Assembly (NCBI RefSeq): GCF_037975245.1
Contig: NC_092571.1
Coordinates: 669,501 to 733,500 of the forward strand
Origin: Apostichopus japonicus
Taxonomy: Eukaryota; Echinodermata; Holothuroidea; Aspidochirotida; Stichopodidae
Length of the DNA: 64,000 nt
Direction of reading: 5' to 3'
How positions within the stretch are numbered: the stretch's first letter is position 1; each line of letters begins with the position of its first letter. Under the pieces are notes generated by a model that did not search any database, was not told where the DNA came from, and saw only the letters and a program-made list of their open reading frames with translations. This document shows positions 1 to 9,100 of this stretch, one piece after another. The position numbers were made by a program, and so were the translations under genes.

Positions 1-2
1 AA

Positions 3-125
3 CGTAGAGTGTCAGTAAACTGGAAAAATGGAGATTGTGATAAAAGAAAAATAAAACCAGAACTTGTTTTTACTCCTCAACCAAAGTCAATACTTCTAAC
101 ACCAGGTATCAGGCAGCATGGCAAG
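3..125 (+). CDS. MIIP: MIIP-like exon, truncated at the left edge
   Basis: An open frame runs from the window edge to a donor (GCAAG|GTAAGA) and ends in phase 0. It includes FTPQPKSILLTPG, which corresponds to the TPRSIL-type stretch just before the KPRVTF motif of vertebrate MIIP. The true exon start may lie at the edge or left of it. The frame stays open past the donor to 263, but that extension has no family similarity and is read as intron. Confidence 0.7.
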
Positions 126-3100
126 GTAAGAGGCTCCACATTTTATAATATGTCACAGACTTCTATTTGTGAGCAATTCCAGGGCTGTCTATACTCATAT
201 AGTTGTATGTACTCTTTATCATTTCCAATTGACTTAGTTCCAAAATGTAAGGACCCTCCATAGAAGTCATTGTGTTACATTAAATTGTAGATTGATGAAA
301 TAATTAGCTGACATTAACAAGCACAGAATCAAAACATGCCCATTTCTTTGAACTGATAGTCCACTGTGTGTATGATGCACATCAAGCCTACTGTACTATA
401 CCAAAACCATTTAGCCAGAATTAAGTCACATCCAGTGACTCACCACCAACACAGAATAGTTCAAGTGATGGAGGGCAGGATTTGTACCCTGAGGTTACTT
501 TTTGATTGACATTCAAGTCAGTACTTTATTTGCTCTTTAAAATAAAATTAAAATAAGTTTATACTTTGCCAGCAAAGGATTTCTTGATTCCTTATAGATC
601 AAAACACTGGATTATTAAGGGTTTTACAAGTAGAACAAAACACTGCATTATCAAAGGTTATACAAGTAGAACAAAACACTGGATTATCAAGGTTATACAA
701 GTAGAACAAAACACTGGATTATCAAGGTTATACAAGTAGAACAAAACACTGCATTATCAAGGTTATACACGTAGAACAAAACACTGGATTATCAAGGTTA
801 TACAAGTAGAACAAAACACTAGATTATCAAGGTTAGACAAGTAGAACAAAACACTGGATTATCAAAGTTATACAAGTAGAACAAAACACTGGGTTATCAA
901 GGTTCATACAAGTAGTGCAAAACACTAGACTATCAAAGTTATACAAGTAGAACTAAACACTGGATTATCAAAGTTATACAAGTAGAACAAAACACTGGGT
1001 TATCAAGGGTTATACAAGTAGAACAAAACACTGGATTATCAAGGTTATACAAGTAGTACAAAACACTAGATTATCAAAGTTATACAAAGTAGAACTAAAC
1101 ACTGGGTTATCAAGGGTAAAACAAGTAGAGCAAAACACTAGAATATCAAGGGTAATACAAGTAGAACAGAACTCTGGATTATCAAGGGTTATACAAGTAG
1201 TTCTGGCTTTAGAAACTGATGATTTGGCTGATGGAGCTTTCCCGACATTTAAAATATCTTGAAAGCCAAATTCATTCAGAAGAATGATCTTTACTCAAAG
1301 TTTTCTTCTTCATGGAGCTATGATATACGTAGCTTAACTACTGCCTAAAAGATATGCATTTATTAAGCATTGAATGATGGAATGAGTTAAAACATAAAAT
1401 TTAAAGCAGTTTCTGTTATATAGTTCCTACCTGTTGTAACCATGGATTATTTGTTCTGGTTTTATTAGACACCTAGCAGGGTTGCATTCGTAGAGAGACT
1501 AAACCAATCACCTACTAAGAAGTTAGACATCCTGCCAAAGGAACGATCTCTGCTTGGTTATGATTGGATTGCTGGTGTTTTGGAATCTGGTTCACAACAG
1601 GCACTTCAGTCAGATGAATTCTTCAAGGAGATCTGTCATTTTAGGAGAACACATAGAGGGCAGTGTGTTCACGAGTCAATTTTGGATGAGTAAGTTAATT
1701 TCCTATTAAAAATTTTGTGAGATCCATGACAGCTAAATTGAAATGCTACATAGAAAAATTTAGTAAGGAAAAATTGAACTTTTGAAATTATTCATTTACT
1801 CTTTTGTGGACACTCAAGAATAGAGAATTTTCTTCTCTAACTTTCTTCTCAGATGGCATCCTCTGTGTTCCTACATTGAGTATTACTGTACAATACATCC
1901 TCTCATATGGTGGCATCATCTGTGTTCCTACATTGAGTATTACTGTACAATACATCCTCTCAGATGGTGCCATCATCTGTGTTCCTACATTCTGGATTAT
2001 CAAGGTTATACAAGTAGAACAAAACACTGCATTATCAAGGGTTATTTAAGTAGAAACACTGGATTATCAAGTGTTATACAAGTAGAGCAAAACACTATAT
2101 TTTCAAGGTTATACAAGTAGAACAAAACACTGGATTATCAAGTGTTATACAAGTAGAACAAAACGCTGGATTATCAAGGTTATACAAGTAGAACAAAACA
2201 CTGGATTATCAAGTGTTATACAAGTAGAACAAAACACTGGGTTATCAAGGGTAAAACAAGTAGAGCAAAACACTGGATTATCAAGGGTTATACTGTGATA
2301 TACATCATCTGTGTTCCTACATCCAGTATTACTGTACAATATATCCCCTCAGATGGTGGCATCATCTGTGTTCCTTCAATACATCCTCTCAGATGGTGGC
2401 ATCATCTGTGTTCCTTCATTGAGTATTACTGTACAATACATCCTCTCAAGTGGTGGAATCATCTGTGTTCCTACATTCAGTATTACTGTACAATACATCC
2501 TCTCAGATGGTGGCATCATCTGTGTTCCTACATTCAGTATTACTGTACAATACATCCTCTTAGATGGTGGCATCATCTGTGTTCCTTCATTGAGTATTAC
2601 TGTACAATACATCCTCTCAAGTGGTGGAATCATCTGTGTTCCTACATTCAGTATTACTGTACAATACATCCTCTCAGATGGTGGCATCATCTGTGTTCCT
2701 ACATTCAGTATTACTGTACAATACATCCTCTTAGATGGTGGCATCATCTGTGTTCCTTCATTGAGTATTACTGTACAATACATCCTCTCAAGTGGTGGAA
2801 TCATCTGTGTTCCTACATTGAGTATTACTGTACAATACATCCTCTTAGATGGTGGCATCATATGTGTTCCTACATTCACTATTACTGTACAGTAAATCCT
2901 CTCAGATGGTGGCATCATCTGACCTTGGACATTCAGTAGTACTGTCATTGGTGAAAATAAGCAGGAGCGGAACTGCGCCTGAAACTTCCCAACTGGCTTT
3001 TCTAACTTAGTAGCAAGCGGCTAATTCCCCATATATTGTACACTGATTTCTTAATTCAATGATTTACAGTCATGCGCAATTTTGACAAAATCCTTTAGCA

Positions 3101-6100
3101 TAAATTTTTAACTTTCAAACCGTTCGTATTGGGTGTTGTAATGTTTTCTAGAAATCATAACAGTACCCTGTTATTTTTATGTTATTTCTTAGCAGGTCTT
3201 TACAACAAGCATTGTGGACTTTGCTAGGCTTACACAACTCCTAAAGCTTCCAGGAATAAATCTGTATCGTGTGTAATCCCCTGATGTAGGCCTACTTACA
3301 GATTTAGGCTGAGAGCACAAAATTTCTAAAAATTTTGAAAAAAAAATTAACAAGTTGTAAAGATGACATTGTGAGTTTTGAATGTTTAAAATCCAAGACA
3401 AAGGAGTCTTTTAGAGTTGAGATGATAGGAATCAAATCCATTGTTCACGATTATTTGCCAATGTGCTCAGAGGTGCAGTGTGGTCCTCCTAAGCCTAGCT
3501 ATTTAGCTTTTTGACGGAAGACTGGCTACCTTTGTAGCCACAGTAGTGGCATCAGTCCTTGCTAATGCTCATTTGGAATTGTTTGGGACAACATGGGTGC
3601 AGCCAGCATTTCAATGATTTTGTGACATAGTTTAGGTTGTTCATCACTTTCTTTTAGGAGATAAATTTTGTAATGTACAAAAATATTATTTTCCAGAGTG
3701 TGTTATGAAGGAGAATGTATATGTCTAGCATAATTTGGAAAGAAGTGATGTTACATTTTGTACAACCTACTACAAATACAGTCTTATATCGTTGTTATGA
3801 CAAATGAATCAATGTTTTTGTCAAATAAAACCGTAATTCCGCTAGCTAAATAGCGATTAGTTTTTTTCTTAAAGTTGTCACTCATGAATAGGCTCTTCTA
3901 AGTGACACGCTTTTCATTTGGCCTTTCGTGGAAGATTTTCATGGTCTGAAGAAGCCTGCCCCTATGTCCAAGGTAAAATCTACATGCTTATGTTTTTCAT
4001 TTAACTTTCAAACTGGTTCCTGGTCCCTGCCAAGTGGCTCGTAGGTCTACCAATAAGCCTGTGAGCAAGGAGACACTTTCCCCAGAAAGTGGCTCCTGAA
4101 ACTCAAATTTGTGCAAACTGCAATGCATCCTCTCAGATGGTTTGCTTGTATCTTCAAATAATGACATCATGTTCAATGTTTTTATTCACTTTATACATAT
4201 TTCTTTTCAGTTCCCTGCCACAAAGAGACCCTGTTGTACAGGAATCTTCCGAACTACCAGGTGATGTAGGAGCCAACTTTATGCATAAATGTAAGTACTT
4301 CCACCAAACCGTTGTTGGTCAGGCCTTTATTAAGAAATACTTCTTTTATGAGATCTAACATATAATTAAATTTCAATACCTTACACCCAGAAAACCATCA
4401 CTGACGGTCAACTGGTGTCTCAAATATGGCAATGTCAGCAGGAACCAACCACCTGGTGGCTATTGACAGAATGCTGCATCCAGCATGCATCCATATCTAT
4501 AACTGAGGCCCACACAAATATTACCTCTCGCAGCCAGCTAAAATATATGAATAAGTGACACAATGAGGCTTTAAGAGCTACTGTGTTTTGAATTAAATTC
4601 ACTTTCCCAATTAAAGGAATAATTAAGATTGTATCACATAGCAGTATGCTATTCAAAATGGACAAATTGCTATACAAGTGCAATATGTATAGCAGTGTTT
4701 GTACACAGGAACCAAAGTATTCAATATGAGAGAAAGTCTGGAGCCTTCAAAACTGCCACAAAAAGTTTAAACACTAATAACATATTCCCTACCATTATTT
4801 GTCATTTGGTAAACCTGTTTTAATTGCAAAGCATGTAAAGGATCAGGTGGTTAGGCTTAATTTCTTGCCACATATGCTAAAAACAGCAGGAATGTTTGTT
4901 AACACTGAAAAGAGCATTCTTGTGTTTCAAGACACAAATGGTATCAATTATTTTCTGTATGATTATGTATGGATTACATTTTTAAAAGACATGTGCATAT
5001 AAAAAACAAAAATTTGGTTGATCTAAGAACAGCTGTAATGGTATAGCAATGGATGTTTGGCACTTTATCTGGCAGTGAAAACAACATCAGGAAAAATAGG
5101 ACTCTCAAGCAAGAGTCATGACCTTGAATTGAGTTGGATTCAATAATCATCCGAGCCAAGTGATTGAACGTCTCATACTGAACTGAGGGTAATACTGTGG
5201 CCCTTTAAAATCCCCTGACTAATATATTTGTTTTGGTTTTTTCCTAATTTGATGACAGGTGTTCATAATTATACTGTGAACAATAGACTGTTTCCAGTCC
5301 CTTTGAATGAAGCCAGAGATGGTGCAAGCTTGTGTGCTGTATGTCAGAACAAAACAGATAGCCACTCTACAAGCACTTCTCCAGCATACATCAGGTAGGT
5401 ATTGACTATTACTTGAGAAGGCTGAAACAAACTGGTTAATCCAAATTTGTTAACTAATTTTCCCCATCTGGCTTGTAAGTTTACTAAGTGATACTTTGAC
5501 ACTAAGCTTATCTTTAGCTGGTACCAAATAGCTTTCCACTGTGTCTTTGTAAGAGTGAGTGCAAATACATAATATCCTAGAATTAAAATGAGTTTCTGCA
5601 ATAGCCTAGAACTAAGAAGTGTTCTGCAATAGGGTAGAACTAAGAAGTGTTCTGCAATAGGTTAGAACTAAGAAATGTTACTGCCATAGCCTAGAACTAA
5701 GAAATTTTACTTACCTCATTATACTAGATCAACCCTAGATTCTCTCCATATCGAGTCAGACCTTAGTAGAACCAGATCAACTCTCTTCTCTCCATACTGA
5801 TTCAAGCCTCAATGTACCCAGATAAACTCTAGTCTCTCCATACCAAGTCAATCCTGAGTCTAGCTAGATTAACACTAGTCTCTCCATACCCTGTCAAGTC
5901 TTAGTATTAACATCTATTCTATTTCTTGATCAGTCAGCAAACCCAGATCGACACTAGTCTCTCCATACCCTGTCAAGTCTTAGTATTAACATCTATTCTA
6001 TTTCTTGATCAGAGTCAGCATACCCAAATCAACACTAGTCTCTCCATACCCTGTCAAGTCTTAGTATTAACATCTATTCTATTTCTTGATCAGAGTCAGC

Positions 6101-9100
6101 ATACCCAAATCAACACTAGTCTCTCCATACCGAGTCAGATCTCACCGCAGGAGAAGCTTTGATCCTACAGACTCTATTGGTCTCTCAAAGGTATGGTAAT
6201 ACTTCACAGGAAGAGTAAATTAAGTGCATATTTTAGTGAATTCATAGAACTTTTTCTTTGTTGCTTTGGGAATCCCTCAATGTTAGAACAATCATAAGTA
6301 AATTGAAATAACCTACTCTATGTATTCCACACAAAATTTGAACAGAAAAGTAAGTTTTTTTTAATAACAGAAAGAGGTAAATGACCCTTGGGTGGTAAGT
6401 CAAGATGAGTAGTGTTATTGGCAGGCAACTGAACAAGGTAAAAGTGAAACATTAGGTTTTACTGTATTATCATTATATTGTGTACTTGAAAAATGATCTT
6501 CTTAATGTTAATAAAAATCATTGCTTACAATTGATAACTGCTTTATATTTGAGATTTAGTGATGCAACTTAAGATCAGGGAGCTAGACATATGTTGGTGT
6601 AAGGTTAGTGTGCCCTCAACCTGTCAATCAGGAGACACAAATATAAACATTCCGACCATGGAAGTTCATTTGATGTGTTACTTCTTATGTGTATCAACTT
6701 TTAAAAACTGTACACAATGTACATAATGTACAATGTACATAGACACAAGCAGCAGACGACAGGCTTTGCTATTCCTTAGCAACATGTAACAAGCGTGTAA
6801 CATAGGACACTCTTCATCATTGGCATAAGTGGTACTCTTGTTAGTAGCAACACAGCTAAGGACACTCTTCATCATTGGCATAAGTGGTACTCTTGTTAGT
6901 AGCAACAACACAGCCTAGGACACTCTTGGTCATTGGTGTAAGTGGTGCTCTTTTAAGTAGTAACAACACAGCTTAGGACACATTTCATGATTGGCATAAG
7001 TGGTACTCTTGTTAGTAGCAACACAGCTTAGGACACTCTTTGTCATTGGTGTAAGTGGTACTCTTGTTAGTAGCAACACAGCTTAGGACACTCTACATCA
7101 TTGGCATAAGTGGTACTCTTGTTAGTAGCAACAACACAGCTTAGGACACTCTTCATCATTGGCATAAGTGGTACTCTTGTTAGTAGCAACAACACAGCTT
7201 AGGACACTCTTCGTCATTGCATAAGTGGTACTCTTGTTAGTAGCAACAACACAGCTTAGGACACTCTTGGTCATTGGTGTAAGTGGTGCTCTTTTTAGTA
7301 GTAACAATACAGCTCAGGACACATTTCATCATTGGCATAGGTGGTACTCTTGTTAGTAGCAACACAACTTAGGACACTCTTTGTCATTGGTGTAAGTGGT
7401 ACTCTTGTTAGTAGCAACACAGCTTAGGACACTCTTCATCATTGGCATAAGTGGTACTCTTGTTAGTAGCAACAACACAGCTTAGGACACTCTTCATCAT
7501 TGGCATAAGTGGTACTCTTGTTAGTAGCAACAACACAGCTTAGGACACTCTTCGTCATTGGCATAAGTGGTACTCTTGTTAGTAGCAACAACACAGCTTT
7601 GGACACTCTTCGTCATTGGCATAAGTGGTACTCTTGTTAGTATCAACAACACAGCTTAGGACACTCTTCGTCATTGGTGTAAGTGGTACTCTTGTTAGTA
7701 GCAGCAACACAGCTTAGGACACTCTTCGTCATTGGCATAGGTGGTACTCTTTTTAGTAGCAACAACACAGCTTAGGGCACTCTTCGTCATTGGTGTAAGT
7801 GGTACTCTTGTTAGTAGCAGCAACACAGCTTAGGACACTCTTTGTCCTTGGCATAAGTGGTACTCTTGTTAGTACTTAGCAACAACACAGCTCAGGGCAC
7901 TCTTCGTCATTGGCATAGGTGGAACTCTTGTTAGTAGCAACACAGCTTAGGACACTCTTCGTCATTGGTGTAAGTGGTACTCTTATTAGTACTTAGCAAC
8001 AACACAGATAAGGACACTCTTCGTCATTGGTGTAAGTGGTACTCTTGTTAGTAGCAACAACACAGCTTAGGACACTCTTGCTTTAACTCCAAGGGGAACA
8101 TTGAATTGACATTGAAGCTTCACAGGTATCATGGATATGCCAAGTGCTATCAATTTATGTGGTTGCCATGGGAACTGAGGTCAATAGTCACATGGTTAAA
8201 TGTCAAATGTATATTTTATACCAGTATCCAGTCCTTTGGTACAGGCGGAGTGAAAATGAGAACATAAACCTAGCCTTTATTAAACCTAGATATTAATTAA
8301 GCCGCACTAGCCTAATCTTAACTGTTATGTTAGGCCTGTGCAAATGATTAAGGCAACTAAGCTACGAAGAATACTTTTGTGTCTGGCCTGGTCCAGAGTG
8401 TGAAAACTTGCTTTAATTGATGGGCTTTGGATTTCCGAAAATGTCTACTTTCCAGTTGCCACACTGGGTTAGACCGGCGGTAACATGCTTTGGAATAGTG
8501 CCTTAAAAATGTGAATGTGGTGTGATGTGGTTCACCTTTGCGTCCAGGTCTAGCCTATAACTTGTGAACATGTGCATGGGTACATATGATATACATACTG
8601 CATCATGCCTAGCTGCGTAGCCTTGGTCTATTCCCTCAAAGTCGGCAGAGTCTGTGTATAATTTCCTTCACGCAAGATTTGAATTTCAATGATGGGCAAT
8701 GAGTGGTAATCTTTCTATTGTTAAAAGTCAGTATAAATTGAACAAAAAAAAGGGTAATTTTATCACTGTGAAAAGTACGATTCTGAAGTCAGGATTTGAA
8801 AAGATAATTTCAGAACCAGGTAACAGCATGGGCGGATACTCAGTACCAACAGGAATTATAGCCTTTTAGCTTTGTTATTAGATTGACAACCTTTATTCAG
8901 CTGGTGCCTTTTGATTGTGAAGTGGAAAGTGCCTTTTATAGCTTTGGTTGTTAACTATGCTAAAACTAGTCACCTCAACATAGGTGTTAAATTTAGTCAT
9001 GTTACTAGTATGAAACAACATTGATCGAACAATCAGTAGTGTCATTTAAGATCAAACTAGGCAAGTTTTAATGAAGGGGGATTTAACAAAGATATGGACT

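Larger units (their letters stand above)
1690..4210 (+). other. MIIP: Intron in MIIP-like gene with mosaic arrays
   Basis: A 2.5-kb intron. Its first half is the mosaic of 57-bp and 35-bp arrays (1846-2925). From 2930 to 4210 I see unique AT-rich sequence with no supported gene. Confidence 0.7.

Noticed and set aside
470-505. tRNA T-arm-like string in the first intron
   Set aside because: No A box or foldable acceptor stem around it.
2295-2948. Overlapping 190-214 codon open frames on both strands
   Set aside because: They are produced by the 57-bp array, whose period is a multiple of three. The peptides are pure repeats in three frames at once.
6800-8080. CRISPR-like direct repeats
   Set aside because: The units are contiguous with no unique spacers, and the window is eukaryotic.
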